DNA of 64,000 nt from Yeosuana marina (lineage in GTDB: Bacteria; Bacteroidota; Bacteroidia; Flavobacteriales; Flavobacteriaceae). The stretch spans positions 310,001 through 374,000 of the forward strand of contig NZ_JAAKGI010000001.1 in NCBI RefSeq assembly GCF_011762485.1, in the 5' to 3' direction. This document shows positions 52,457 to 62,236 of this stretch, in pieces. The position numbers and the translations under genes are program-made. The notes under the pieces were generated by a model. It was not told the DNA's origin. It made no database searches and worked only from the letters and a program-made list of their open reading frames with translations. The number at the start of each line of letters is the position of its first letter. Position 1 is the first letter of the stretch.

Positions 52457-53161
52457 ATGAAAAGATTTATAAATAAAATTGGAATAACGCTTTTTACACT
52501 CGTTTTAATAATAAGTTTAACAAACTGTAGTGCTATTCAAAATGCGAATAACAAACAAAAAGGAGCTGTTATTGGCGCGACAGGTGGTGCTATTTTAGGA
52601 GCTATTATTGGTAATAATGTTGGTAAAGGTGGTAATGGTGAATTAGGAGCTGTTATTGGTGGTGTTGTTGGTGGAGGTGCCGGTGTTCTTATTGGAAACA
52701 AAATGGACAAACAAGCGCAACAAATAGAAGAAGAAATTCCAGGTGCTCAAGTAGAACGTGTAGATAATGGTATTGTGGTAACTTTTGATGAAACTAGCGG
52801 TGTGTATTTCGATACAAATAAATATAATATCAATAGTGCATCAAAAGCAACATTAAATAAATTAATTGGTGTTTTTAAAGAATATCCAGATACTAATATT
52901 TTGGTTGTTGGCCATACAGATAGTCAAGGATCTGAAGATTATAACATGACACTGTCTAAAAATAGAGCCTATGCCGTAACGAATTATTTATCACAAAACG
53001 GTATATCGAGTGGAAGACTTACAACCAACTGGTTTGGTGAAACACAACCACTTTATGATAATAATACAGCAGAAGGACGCGCTAAAAACAGACGTGTAAA
53101 TATTGCTATTTTACCAAATGAAAAAATGGTGCAAGACGCTAAAGCACAAGCAGGCAATTAA
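52457..53161 (+). CDS. OmpA-family lipoprotein with glycine zipper
   Basis: 234 residues. The lipoprotein signal ends at a Cys near residue 24 ('ISLTNCSAIQN'). Two Gly-zipper segments follow ('GATGGAILGAIIGNNVG', 'GAVIGGVVGGGAGVLIG'). The C-terminal OmpA domain (~110-225) has the peptidoglycan-binding motif 'VVGHTDSQGSEDYNMTLSKNRAYAV' and 'NRRVNIAI'. YiaD-like; anchors the outer membrane to the cell wall. Confidence 0.93.
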   Translation: MKRFINKIGITLFTLVLIISLTNCSAIQNANNKQKGAVIGATGGAILGAIIGNNVGKGGNGELGAVIGGVVGGGAGVLIGNKMDKQAQQIEEEIPGAQVERVDNGIVVTFDETSGVYFDTNKYNINSASKATLNKLIGVFKEYPDTNILVVGHTDSQGSEDYNMTLSKNRAYAVTNYLSQNGISSGRLTTNWFGETQPLYDNNTAEGRAKNRRVNIAILPNEKMVQDAKAQAGN

Positions 53162-53182
53162 AAGATAATGTTATACTTGGAT

Positions 53183-53223
53183 AAATCTCGATTTCAATGT
53201 TATCTTGAAATCGAGATTTTTTT
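53183..53223 (+). terminator. terminator of the lipocalin-OmpA operon
   Basis: 15-bp stem AAATCTCGATTTCAA / TTGAAATCGAGATTT (53183-53197 with 53205-53219) followed by more T. Confidence 0.9.
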
Positions 53224-53406
53224 TACAATAATTTCAAGATAAATTAATTAATAGTATCGTTAAAGAAGAGAGAAGAGATTAACGTTTATGAATACTCATC
53301 AAAAAACAATAATCTGATTTATATCATGTTATAAACAAAAACTAGATATTACTTTTAGCAACGTTAAAGAATATAAGTTAGAAATCTTAACAAAAAAATA
53401 AAACAA

Positions 53407-53931
53407 ATGGTATCAAACATTATCCAAGAAGCACTAAATAAACAAATTAGAATAGAAGCAGAATCGTCTCAAATTTATTTAGCCATGGCCTGTTGGGCAG
53501 AGGTTAAAGGACTTGAGGGAATTGCTACTTTTATGTACACCCAGTCTCAGGAAGAACGAGACCACATGCTTAAACTAATTAAGTTTGTGAATGAACGTGG
53601 CGGACATGCCAAAATTTCGCAACTTGATGAACCCGAAATAGAATTTGAAACCATTAAAAGCATGTTTGAACTTCTTTTGAAACATGAAATTTTTGTATCT
53701 ACAAGTATTAATGAATTGGTCGATATTACACTAAAAGAAAAAGATTACGCCACACATAACTTTTTACAATGGTACGTTTCTGAACAGATTGAAGAAGAAG
53801 CCGTAGCACGTACTATTTTAGATAAGATTAATATGATTGGAGACGATAAAGGCGGGTTATATTTATTTGATAGAGACATTCAACAACTAAGCGTTGTAAG
53901 TGCCGCATCTCCTCAAGGAGGCGCTGTTTAA
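53407..53931 (+). CDS. ferritin
   Basis: Iron storage. 174 residues of four-helix bundle with ferroxidase ligands in 'IRIEAESSQIYLAMACWAEV' (first Glu), 'SQEERDHMLKLIKF' (E-x2-H) and 'EQIEEEAVARTIL'. FtnA-type without heme. A small Cys-rich gene follows 19 nt after its stop. Confidence 0.95.
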   Translation: MVSNIIQEALNKQIRIEAESSQIYLAMACWAEVKGLEGIATFMYTQSQEERDHMLKLIKFVNERGGHAKISQLDEPEIEFETIKSMFELLLKHEIFVSTSINELVDITLKEKDYATHNFLQWYVSEQIEEEAVARTILDKINMIGDDKGGLYLFDRDIQQLSVVSAASPQGGAV

Positions 53932-53950
53932 AGTTTAATATACTCAGGTT

Positions 53951-54112
53951 TTGGGCAAAAAAAAGGACAAAAAAGCGATTAAAAAATTAAAAGAACTTGG
54001 TGTTATTTCTTCTAATAAAACCAAGAAAGAGTGCTGTAATAAATACAAAAAGAAGAAAGGGCACCGGTGCTCGAAGTGCCCTTGTTTCGATTTGATAAAA
54101 AAAGTAGCCTAA
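53951..54112 (+). CDS. small basic Cys-rich protein (53 aa, TTG start)
   Basis: Frame from TTG 53951 to TAA 54110, with an in-frame stop at 53936 so TTG is the only available start. The product starts MGKKKDKKAIKKLKELG and contains Cys28, Cys29, Cys40, Cys43 and Cys45 ('ECCNKY', 'RCSKCPCFDL'), a CC-x10-C-x2-C-x-C array able to bind Zn2+ or Fe-S. Directly after ferritin and ahead of a terminator. Similar small Lys/Cys-rich proteins occur in Flavobacteriaceae from memory; function unknown. Confidence 0.55.
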   Translation: MGKKKDKKAIKKLKELGVISSNKTKKECCNKYKKKKGHRCSKCPCFDLIKKVA

Positions 54113-54121
54113 GAATTTAAA

Positions 54122-54176
54122 AAAATGAGCCAAAAAGTGAGATACTTTTCTAACTTGCGGCTCATTTAATTTTTTA
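54122..54176 (+). terminator. terminator before tex
   Basis: Outer stem AAATGAGCC / GGCTCATTT (54123-54131 with 54159-54167) with a nested AAAGT/ACTTT hairpin and a T-run (54171-54175). Ends the ferritin unit. Confidence 0.8.
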
Positions 54177-54180
54177 AGTC

Positions 54181-56304
54181 ATGCAACTTATACAATTTAT
54201 TGCCAGCCAAACGCAGCTTCCAGAACCTTCTATCAAAAATACTGTTGAGTTATTAAACAGTGATTGTACGATTCCGTTTATTTCGCGTTACCGAAAAGAG
54301 CGCACTGGTAATTTAGATGAGGTTCAAATAGGTGATATTGTAAAATTTAAAGAACAATTTGAAGCCTTAGAAAAGCGTAAAACAACCATTTTAAAAGCTT
54401 TGGAAGAACAAGATGTTTTAACGCCTGAATTAAAACAAAAAATTGAATCTGCTCAAGATATTACAACACTTGAAGATTTATATTTACCCTATAAAAAAAG
54501 CCGAAAAACAAAAGCCGAAACTGCTAGAAAAAACGGACTAGAGCCTTTGGCAAAAATCATCATGAGTCAGAATGCCAATGATGTTGAATCGATTGCATTA
54601 AAATATGTGAAAGGCGAGGTAAATTCGGTTGAAGAAGCTTTAGAAGGAGCCCGCCATATTATTTCTGAATGGGTGAATGAACGCACCGATGTTAGAAACA
54701 ACATTCGTCGTCAGTTAGAACGTTTTGCCATGATTTCCACGAAAGTAGTAAAAGCGAAATCAGACGATGAAAATGCTCAAAAATTTCGAGATTATTTTGA
54801 TTGGTCTGAGTCGTTAAGTCGTATTCCATCACACAGATTATTAGCCATTTTAAGAGCTGAAAAAGAAGGGTTCATTAAAGTTAAAATCGAAATTGATGAC
54901 GAGAAAGCGCTTTCTAACATTGAAGATAGAATTATTCGTTCTAATAATGCATGTTCAGAACAGATTCAATTAGCTATTCAAGATGCTTATAAGCGTTTGG
55001 TGTTTCCAGCATTATCAAACGAGGCGCTTCAAAATGCTAAAGAAAAGGCCGACGAATCTGCTATTACTGTTTTTGCAAAAAACTTAAAACAATTATTGTT
55101 AGGTTCGCCAATTGGTGAAAAACGGGTTTTGGCTATCGACCCAGGATTCAGAACGGGCTGTAAAGTGGTTTGTTTAGATGCTCAAGGGCAATTAAAATAT
55201 AACGAAACCATTTATCCGCATCCACCAAAGAGCGACGCTATTGGCGCTATGAAAAAAATAAGCTCCTTGGCCGATGCTTATAAAATTGAAGCCATTGCCA
55301 TAGGAAACGGAACGGCATCGCGAGAAACAGAAGCTTTAATACGGAAAGTTCATTTTAAAAATGATGTTCAGGTGTTTGCGGTGAGTGAAGCCGGTGCGAG
55401 TATTTATTCGGCATCAAAAATAGCCAGAGAAGAATTTCCAAATTATGATGTTACCGTGCGAGGATCTGTGTCTATTGGAAGACGTTTGCAAGATCCGTTG
55501 GCAGAATTAGTAAAGATTGATGCAAAATCCATTGGTGTTGGGCAATATCAGCACGATGTCGATCAAACCAAACTTCAAAAATCCTTAGATATGGTTGTTG
55601 AAAATTGTGTAAATGCTGTTGGTGTAAACATCAATACAGCCAGTAAACCGCTGTTGAGCTATGTATCTGGTATTGGACCCAAGTTAGCAGAAAATATTTT
55701 TGAATACCGAAATGAATATGGCGCATTTACCTCGAGAAAAGACATTAAAAAAGTGCCACGATTAGGTGATAAAGCTTTTGAGCAAGGCGCTGCGTTCTTA
55801 CGAATTAAGGAAGCAAAAAACCCGTTAGATAATTCGGCTGTACACCCCGAAAGTTATGATATTGTTGAAAAAATGGCAAAGGATTTAGGTAAATCGGTTC
55901 AAGATTTAATAGAGAACAAAGAACTACTTAAAATGATTCCTTTGAAAAATTATGTTTCAGATGCTGTCGGTTTGCTTACGCTTGAAGACATTATTAAAGA
56001 ACTTGCAAAACCGGGTTTGGATATTCGAGAACAAGCTAAAGTATTTACGTTTAATCAAAACATCAAAACGATTAATGATTTACGAGAAGGGCAGTTGCTT
56101 CCTGGCATTGTGAATAATATTACCAATTTTGGATGTTTTGTTGATATCGGCATTAAAGAAAGCGGACTCATTCACGTTTCAAATTTAGCCGATGCTTTTG
56201 TAAAAGATGTGAATGAACATGTAAGTTTGCATCAACAAATAATTGTAAAAGTATTGGAGGTTGATATTCCACGAAAGCGTATTCAATTAAAATTACATAG
56301 ATAA
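54181..56304 (+). CDS. tex: Tex-family RNA-binding transcription accessory protein
   Basis: 707 residues. A helical N-terminus is followed by a YqgF-type RNase H-like domain ('LAIDPGFRTGCKVVCLD'), a helix-hairpin-helix region ('GVNINTASKPLLSYVSGIGPKLAENI'), and a C-terminal S1 RNA-binding domain ('LLPGIVNNITNFGCFVDIGIKESGLIHVS'). Ribosome/RNA-associated quality factor. Its ATG is 5 nt after a terminator, so its own leader is short or the RNA reads through. Confidence 0.95.
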   Translation: MQLIQFIASQTQLPEPSIKNTVELLNSDCTIPFISRYRKERTGNLDEVQIGDIVKFKEQFEALEKRKTTILKALEEQDVLTPELKQKIESAQDITTLEDLYLPYKKSRKTKAETARKNGLEPLAKIIMSQNANDVESIALKYVKGEVNSVEEALEGARHIISEWVNERTDVRNNIRRQLERFAMISTKVVKAKSDDENAQKFRDYFDWSESLSRIPSHRLLAILRAEKEGFIKVKIEIDDEKALSNIEDRIIRSNNACSEQIQLAIQDAYKRLVFPALSNEALQNAKEKADESAITVFAKNLKQLLLGSPIGEKRVLAIDPGFRTGCKVVCLDAQGQLKYNETIYPHPPKSDAIGAMKKISSLADAYKIEAIAIGNGTASRETEALIRKVHFKNDVQVFAVSEAGASIYSASKIAREEFPNYDVTVRGSVSIGRRLQDPLAELVKIDAKSIGVGQYQHDVDQTKLQKSLDMVVENCVNAVGVNINTASKPLLSYVSGIGPKLAENIFEYRNEYGAFTSRKDIKKVPRLGDKAFEQGAAFLRIKEAKNPLDNSAVHPESYDIVEKMAKDLGKSVQDLIENKELLKMIPLKNYVSDAVGLLTLEDIIKELAKPGLDIREQAKVFTFNQNIKTINDLREGQLLPGIVNNITNFGCFVDIGIKESGLIHVSNLADAFVKDVNEHVSLHQQIIVKVLEVDIPRKRIQLKLHR

Positions 56305-56335
56305 AAAAAAGCGAACCCATGGGTTCGCTTTTTTT
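56304..56335. terminator. bidirectional terminator between tex and a TerB gene
   Basis: Perfect palindrome with GCGAACCC / GGGTTCGC and flanking A and T runs, between convergent genes. Confidence 0.92.
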
Positions 56336-56353
56336 ATGAAAACAATACTAAAT

Positions 56354-56785
56354 TTATTGATTCATATGTCTTATTTCGTAAATAAACGTCTCTAAAGTTG
56401 CACCACTTGCAACAACCGTTAATGCCTTATCAACAATATATCTTACGTTTACAGCGTGAAATCCTAGTCCGACTCCTATTTTATTTAAGAGTTTAAGCTC
56501 ATTTTCACCATGTATTTGATCTACATGCACCATACGTACCAAGTCGTATAAACGTTCTAAACGCTGGTCGTAAGACACGGGTGGATTAATAGGATGCGAT
56601 TGGTAATTTTTTAGAATGTCTTTATAGTCACCTTCATCAATATCTAAATTTTTAGCTAATCTATCTAAAAAGGCTTTTTCTTCTGGTGTAATAATCCCAT
56701 CGGCCATAGCTACACGAACAATAGCGGCAAAATGATCTTCATTTCGCTTTTTAAACCCGCTATCAAATAAATCTGAAATTGACAT
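56354..56785 (-). CDS. TerB-family protein
   Basis: 143 residues forming one TerB-like helical domain: 'IVRVAMADGIITPEEKAFLDRLAKNLDID' and 'LVRMVHVDQIHGENELKLLNKIGVGLGF' each carry an acidic metal-binding-like loop. TerB domains occur in tellurite and stress proteins; no ter operon is near. Role unknown. Confidence 0.8.
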   Translation of the reverse strand: MSISDLFDSGFKKRNEDHFAAIVRVAMADGIITPEEKAFLDRLAKNLDIDEGDYKDILKNYQSHPINPPVSYDQRLERLYDLVRMVHVDQIHGENELKLLNKIGVGLGFHAVNVRYIVDKALTVVASGATLETFIYEIRHMNQ

Positions 56786-56992
56786 CTACTTTTATTTTTA
56801 ATGCTGCAAACCTACATATTTTTTTCGTTTTTTTAACAAAAAAATATGTTTGTTATTTTAGTTTGCAAACAAAATTTTTTGTTTACCTGTTAGGTTTTAT
56901 AAGTTGTTCTAACTAAAAAAAGTACTCAATAATTGAAACAATCTATTATATAAAAATAACAAATCTAAATTCATTTTTAGTAATTCTTAAAC

Positions 56993-57000
56993 TATATTTG
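56993..57000 (+). promoter_or_regulatory. -7 element (TATATTTG) of mfd
   Basis: Exact TAnnTTTG 53 nt before the TTG start, in a 268-bp gap otherwise without an ORF. Confidence 0.5.
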
Positions 57001-57053
57001 CCGCACTATTACTTTAAAAAACAGGTAATACTAATCGCAACAAACGTATTTAG

Positions 57054-60000
57054 TTGAGTAAAACAGTTTTGTTACAAACGTATTCACGGGTTTTGCAATC
57101 GCAAAATCTTCAAATGGCTATTGCCAAAAATCAAGGTAATACCCACCTTAAAGGGTTAGTTGGCTCATCGCTTTCCTTTATTATTTCAAATGTTTTTAAA
57201 CAAGTAGAAAAGCCGTTTTTACTAATTTTTAATGATAAAGAAGAAGCGGCTTTTTATTTGAATGATTTAGAGCAATTGTGCGACGATAAAGATGTGTTTT
57301 TTTACCCCGGAAGTTACCGTAGGCCCTACCAAATTGAAGAAACTGATAATGCTAATGTGTTATTAAGAGCTGAAGTTTTAAATAGGATAAATTCGCGTAA
57401 AAAACCGGCGATTATTGTGACCTATCCCGATGCACTTTTTGAAAAAGTGGTTACCAGAAAGGAACTGGAACGTAATACTTTAAAAATTGCTATTGGTGAC
57501 AATCTCTCCATTGATTTTGTAAACGAAGTACTTTTTGAGTATCAGTTTAAACGCGTGGATTTTGTTACAGAACCAGGTGAATTTTCTGTGCGTGGTGGTA
57601 TTGTTGATGTCTTTTCTTTTTCGAACGACGAACCGTATCGCATTGAATTTTTTGGCGATGAAGTCGATAGTATACGTACTTTTGACGTTGAGACCCAATT
57701 ATCTCTTGAGCAAATAAAAAAGATTAGTATCATTCCCAATGTAGAAAATAAATTTTTAGATGAGCAGAGAGAGAGTTTTTTAAAATATAGCAAGCAAAAG
57801 ACAGTCGTGTTTTTTAAAAATGCCGACTTGTTCTTTTCGAGAATAGATGATTTTTATTCAAAAGCAGAAGAGGCTTTTAAAAGATTATCGACAGATATAA
57901 AGCATGCAGAACCTAGTGAATTATTTTGTAATTCTTTGCTTCTTAAAAAGCAATTATCAGATTTTAATTTAGTTGAATTTGGAAGTGTTTCTACGCTTCA
58001 AAAAACCGTCATTGCGAGCGAAACGAATCAAACTCTAAACGAAATTAGTTTCAATACTGTTCCGCAACCAACCTTCAATAAACAATTTAACTTACTTATT
58101 GAAAATTTAAATTCCAATTACGATAATGGATTTACCAATTATATCGCTTGTGTAAGTGAGCAACAAGCGAAACGATTTCATGACATTTTTGACGATTCAC
58201 ATCTCGAAGTAAAACCCTATAAAACTATTGTATTGTCCTTGCATCAAGGCTTTGTGGATAACGAAAATAAGGTGGTTTGTTATACCGATCATCAAATCTT
58301 TGAGCGCTATCATAAATTTCATGTTAAAAACGGTTATGCTAAAAAACAAGCCATCACCTTAAAAGAGCTGACTAATTTAGATATTGGTGATTACGTGACG
58401 CATATAGATCATGGTGTTGGTCGTTTTGGTGGGCTACAAAAAATAGATGTCGAAGGCAAAAAGCAAGAAGCCATTAAGTTGGTTTATGGCGAGCGCGATG
58501 TGCTGTATTTAAGCATCCATTCACTACATAAAATCACTAAATTTAATGGTAAAGATGGCAAGCCACCAAAAATATATAAACTTGGAAGTACCGCTTGGAA
58601 AACCTTAAAAGCCAAAACAAAAGCGCGCGTAAAACATGTGGCATTTAACTTAATTAAGTTGTACGCAAAGCGTAAAACCGAAAAAGGCTATCAGTACAAT
58701 CCAGATAGTTATATGCAACACGAATTAGAGGCTTCTTTTATTTACGAAGACACCCCAGATCAAAGCACAGCAACTGCCGATATTAAGGCCGATATGGAAA
58801 GCGAGCGCCCTATGGATCGTCTTGTGTGTGGTGACGTTGGTTTCGGGAAAACCGAAGTCGCTATTCGAGCCGCTTTTAAAGCCGTTGATAACGGAAAACA
58901 AGTGGCCGTGTTGGTGCCTACCACTATTTTAGCCTATCAGCATTCACGCACATTTTCAGAACGCTTAAAAGATTTTCCTGTAACTGTCGATTATTTAAAC
59001 CGGTTTAGAACCGCAAAAGAGAAAAGAGAAACTCTAGAAAACCTTGAAAACGGAAAGGTTGATATTATTATTGGGACACATCAATTGGTTAATAAAAATG
59101 TAAAGTTTAAAGATTTGGGACTTCTTATTGTAGATGAAGAACAGAAATTTGGCGTCGCCGTAAAAGAAAAACTAAAGACTTTAAAAGACAATGTTGATGT
59201 GTTGACCTTAACCGCAACACCAATCCCAAGAACACTGCAGTTTAGTTTAATGGCTGCGCGCGATTTATCAGTTATCACTACACCTCCACCAAACAGATAT
59301 CCTATCGAAAGTCATGTGATTCGATTTAACGAAGAAACCATTCGTGATGCCATAAGCTATGAGATTGAGCGCGGCGGACAAATTTTCTTTATTCACAACC
59401 GTATTGAAAATATTAAGGAAGTTGCAGGCATGATTCAGCGTTTGGTGCCCGATGCTAAAATAGGTATTGGTCATGGCCAATTAGATGGCAAAAAATTAGA
59501 ACAATTGATGTTAGCCTTTATGGATGGTGCTTTTGATGTTTTGGTAAGTACCACCATTGTAGAAAGCGGATTGGATGTACCTAACGCCAATACTATTTTT
59601 ATTAATAATGCCAATAATTTTGGATTGAGCGATTTACATCAAATGCGAGGTCGTGTGGGTAGAAGTAATAAAAAAGCATTCTGCTATTTTATTACACCCG
59701 AATATTCAGCAATGACTGATGACGCCAGAAAACGTATTACTGCCTTAGAGCAGTTTACTGAACTAGGCAGTGGTTTTAATATCGCTATGAAAGATTTAGA
59801 GATTCGTGGTGCTGGCGATTTATTGGGAGGTGAACAAAGCGGATTCATCAATGAAATAGGTTTTGATACCTATCAGAAAATATTAAATGAAGCGATTGAA
59901 GAATTAAAAGAAAATGAGTTTAAAGATTTATATCAAGACGATTCTGTTGAAAAAGAATACGTGAAAGATATTACGATAGATTCCGATTTTGAATTGCTAT

Positions 60001-60425
60001 TCCCAGATGATTACATCAATAATATTTCAGAACGTTTGAGCCTGTATTCACAGTTGAACACGATTAAAGATGAAGAAGGACTTAAAACTTTCGAGGCACA
60101 ACTTATAGATCGTTTTGGAGAGCTGCCAGTTCCTGTGATAGATTTATTAGATAGTGTAAGAATTAAATGGATTGCTAGTAAAATTGGTTTCGAAAAATTG
60201 ATTATGAAGCATGGTAAACTAGTCGGCTATTTTATTAATGATCAACAAAGTAGTTTTTATCAAAGTAAAGCCTTTACAAAAGTGCTGCAGTTTGTACAAG
60301 CAAATCCTAACAGTTGTAAAATGAAAGAAACTCAAACGCGCAATGGTTTACGGTTATTACTTACGTTTGAATCAGTTAAATCAGTTCGGCAAGCTTTAAC
60401 AAAATTACAACCTATTGTGGCTTGA
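57054..60425 (+). CDS. mfd: transcription-repair coupling factor
   Basis: Removes stalled RNA polymerase and recruits UvrA. 1123 residues from TTG 57054; the next ATG would drop 21 conserved-looking residues. A UvrB-like N-terminus, an RNAP-interacting CarD-like domain (~440-510, 'LDIGDYVTHIDHGVGRFGGL'), and a RecG-like translocase (Walker A 'CGDVGFGKTEVAIRAA', DEEQ box 'IVDEEQKFG') are visible. The TRCF domain is at the C-terminus. Residues ~318-328 come from a half palindromic repeat (copy B). Confidence 0.95.
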   Translation: MSKTVLLQTYSRVLQSQNLQMAIAKNQGNTHLKGLVGSSLSFIISNVFKQVEKPFLLIFNDKEEAAFYLNDLEQLCDDKDVFFYPGSYRRPYQIEETDNANVLLRAEVLNRINSRKKPAIIVTYPDALFEKVVTRKELERNTLKIAIGDNLSIDFVNEVLFEYQFKRVDFVTEPGEFSVRGGIVDVFSFSNDEPYRIEFFGDEVDSIRTFDVETQLSLEQIKKISIIPNVENKFLDEQRESFLKYSKQKTVVFFKNADLFFSRIDDFYSKAEEAFKRLSTDIKHAEPSELFCNSLLLKKQLSDFNLVEFGSVSTLQKTVIASETNQTLNEISFNTVPQPTFNKQFNLLIENLNSNYDNGFTNYIACVSEQQAKRFHDIFDDSHLEVKPYKTIVLSLHQGFVDNENKVVCYTDHQIFERYHKFHVKNGYAKKQAITLKELTNLDIGDYVTHIDHGVGRFGGLQKIDVEGKKQEAIKLVYGERDVLYLSIHSLHKITKFNGKDGKPPKIYKLGSTAWKTLKAKTKARVKHVAFNLIKLYAKRKTEKGYQYNPDSYMQHELEASFIYEDTPDQSTATADIKADMESERPMDRLVCGDVGFGKTEVAIRAAFKAVDNGKQVAVLVPTTILAYQHSRTFSERLKDFPVTVDYLNRFRTAKEKRETLENLENGKVDIIIGTHQLVNKNVKFKDLGLLIVDEEQKFGVAVKEKLKTLKDNVDVLTLTATPIPRTLQFSLMAARDLSVITTPPPNRYPIESHVIRFNEETIRDAISYEIERGGQIFFIHNRIENIKEVAGMIQRLVPDAKIGIGHGQLDGKKLEQLMLAFMDGAFDVLVSTTIVESGLDVPNANTIFINNANNFGLSDLHQMRGRVGRSNKKAFCYFITPEYSAMTDDARKRITALEQFTELGSGFNIAMKDLEIRGAGDLLGGEQSGFINEIGFDTYQKILNEAIEELKENEFKDLYQDDSVEKEYVKDITIDSDFELLFPDDYINNISERLSLYSQLNTIKDEEGLKTFEAQLIDRFGELPVPVIDLLDSVRIKWIASKIGFEKLIMKHGKLVGYFINDQQSSFYQSKAFTKVLQFVQANPNSCKMKETQTRNGLRLLLTFESVKSVRQALTKLQPIVA
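58008..58035. repeat. palindromic repeat, half copy B (in frame inside mfd)
   Basis: GTCATTGCGAGCGAAACGAA followed by TCAAACTC resembles one arm of the repeat in metG. The opposite arm is absent. The arm is read in a different frame from the metG copy. Confidence 0.65.
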
Positions 60426-60455
60426 TTATTGCGGATATTTAAATAAATTTATAGC

Positions 60456-61781
60456 ATGTTAAAACAAATTATAGTTTCGGTTTTTTTATTACCTAGCGTG
60501 TTTTTTGCACAACATACCATTAAAGGAACATTTACCAATGCAGAAGATTATAAGCATGCACTATTATACAAAATATTGCCTGTTTCAACTGAATATGTTA
60601 CAAGTTCTGAGGTAAAAAAGGATGGAAGTTTTGAATTACAACTGGATTCTACGGTTGCGCCAGGCATGTATAAAATTGTATATGCCATTCCTAAAGACGA
60701 GTACAGTTTTGATGTTATTTATAATGGTAAAGAAGATATTGAACTGACTTTCGATTCAGAAAAAGGAATAAGCTATCAACAATCTACTGAAAATAAATTA
60801 ATGTCGAATTATTCAAGTAGCATGACTAAGATTAGCCAAAGTATAGGCAATTTTTACAGACAACAAAGTACGGATACTTCTGCTTTAATGAATATCTTCA
60901 AAACCCAACGCGAGACTCAGAAAAACTTTGAAGACGCCGCTAAAGGAGCTATCGCACTTGAGTTTATAAAAGCTAATAGGCCTTATATTCCAAATCAGTT
61001 TGAAGATATAAAAACGTATATAGGTAATTTAGAAAATCATTTTTTTGATAATGTAGATTTTAATAATAAAACACTTCAAAGTTCGAGTTTTTTGTCGGAT
61101 CGTATGTATAACTATGTGCTTGGAATGACGACTAGTGGGGATGATAAATTAGATTCGTATAAAAAGAATATTGATGCTTTTTATCTAGCCATGAAAGACG
61201 CTCCAATAATTATTAAAAGTAGCTTATTATTGCAGTTATGGGAAAAAATGCTAGACTTGGAGGAAGAAAGTGTTGCCAACTATATTTCTGATGCCTATTT
61301 ATTAGATATTGCAAAATCATTAAATGATCAAGTTCTTGTAAATGGCTTGTTGCAATTTAAAAAAACATCACTACAAAGTAAAGCACCCGATTTTAGTTTA
61401 GATGGCACTGATAATGGGAAAAGGCTTAGTAGTTTAAACGGGTCAGACTATTATGTTGTTGTTTTTTGGAGTAGTGAGTGCTCACATTGCTTACATGAGA
61501 TTCCAATTCTTGAATCGTACATAGAAACATTACCCAAAGGAGATGTTCAAGTGGTAGCTGTTGGTTTAGAAGACGATGATAAAAATTGGTCTAAAAAAAT
61601 TACGGATTTTCCAGACTTTATTCATGTCCTAGGTTTAGGTAAATGGGATAATAAAATAGGAGATGATTATAACGTTACCGCAACGCCTACTTATTTTGTT
61701 TTAGATAAAGATAAACGTATTATTGCTAAACCAGACACGGTTGAAGATTTGAAATCGTTTTTTGATAAAAAGCATCTTTAA
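60456..61781 (+). CDS. TlpA/ResA-like thioredoxin-fold protein with DUF4369-like N-terminus
   Basis: 441 residues with a signal peptide (MLKQIIVSVFLLPSVFFA). An N-terminal beta-rich DUF4369-like region ('HTIKGTFTNAEDYKHALLYKI') and a central helical part (~120-310) precede a C-terminal AhpC/TSA-type thioredoxin domain with Cys342-S-H-Cys345 in 'FWSSECSHCLHEIPIL'. A periplasmic disulfide reductase, probably for envelope proteins. Overlaps the convergent yraN by 4 nt. Confidence 0.88.
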   Translation: MLKQIIVSVFLLPSVFFAQHTIKGTFTNAEDYKHALLYKILPVSTEYVTSSEVKKDGSFELQLDSTVAPGMYKIVYAIPKDEYSFDVIYNGKEDIELTFDSEKGISYQQSTENKLMSNYSSSMTKISQSIGNFYRQQSTDTSALMNIFKTQRETQKNFEDAAKGAIALEFIKANRPYIPNQFEDIKTYIGNLENHFFDNVDFNNKTLQSSSFLSDRMYNYVLGMTTSGDDKLDSYKKNIDAFYLAMKDAPIIIKSSLLLQLWEKMLDLEEESVANYISDAYLLDIAKSLNDQVLVNGLLQFKKTSLQSKAPDFSLDGTDNGKRLSSLNGSDYYVVVFWSSECSHCLHEIPILESYIETLPKGDVQVVAVGLEDDDKNWSKKITDFPDFIHVLGLGKWDNKIGDDYNVTATPTYFVLDKDKRIIAKPDTVEDLKSFFDKKHL

Positions 61782-62137
61782 AAGTGATAAAATGCATTTT
61801 CTAAATGTTCAATTTTAAATTGCTTTCCTTGTTTAACAATACCAATAATATCAAAGCGAACTTCAATATCTAATTCGTTAACAATAACATATTCATTAAC
61901 AGCTTTTACTAAACGCTGAATTTGTTTGGGTTTAACAAAATCCTGCGGATTTCCAAAGTCGGAAGTCGATCGAGCTTTTACTTCAATAATGGCAAGAACA
62001 TTTTCTTTTTGGGCGATGATATCTACTTCAGCCTTATCAAAACGATAATTGCGCTCCACAATATCATAGCCCTTTTCAATCAGAAAATTAACGGCTAGTT
62101 GTTCGCCTTTTTTACCAAGTTCGTTGTGTTGTGCCAT
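61778..62137 (-). CDS. YraN family protein (UPF0102, nuclease-like)
   Basis: 119 residues. The restriction-endonuclease-like motif is E-x-D-I-I-A...E-V-K in 'KAEVDIIAQKENVLAIIEVKARST'. 'GKKGEQLAVNFLIEKGYDIVERNYR' is the family N-terminus. The cellular substrate is not known. Confidence 0.92.
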   Translation of the reverse strand: MAQHNELGKKGEQLAVNFLIEKGYDIVERNYRFDKAEVDIIAQKENVLAIIEVKARSTSDFGNPQDFVKPKQIQRLVKAVNEYVIVNELDIEVRFDIIGIVKQGKQFKIEHLENAFYHF

Positions 62138-62190
62138 TTTAATTTATCAAAACTAAAGATACATAAAAACAATATTCAAATTTCAAGTAA

Positions 62191-62210
62191 TTTTTAGTCT
62201 TGTCTAAAAA
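62191..62210. promoter_or_regulatory. inverted repeat, possible metal-regulator operator
   Basis: TTTTTAG - TCTTGT - CTAAAAA: 7-bp perfect arms with a 6-bp spacer, 51 nt upstream of the first DtxR-family gene and overlapping its likely promoter. Symmetric TTAG...CTAA sites are of the type bound by DtxR-family regulators. Confidence 0.5.
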
Positions 62211-62236
62211 TATTTTTATATGTAAGTAAATATATG

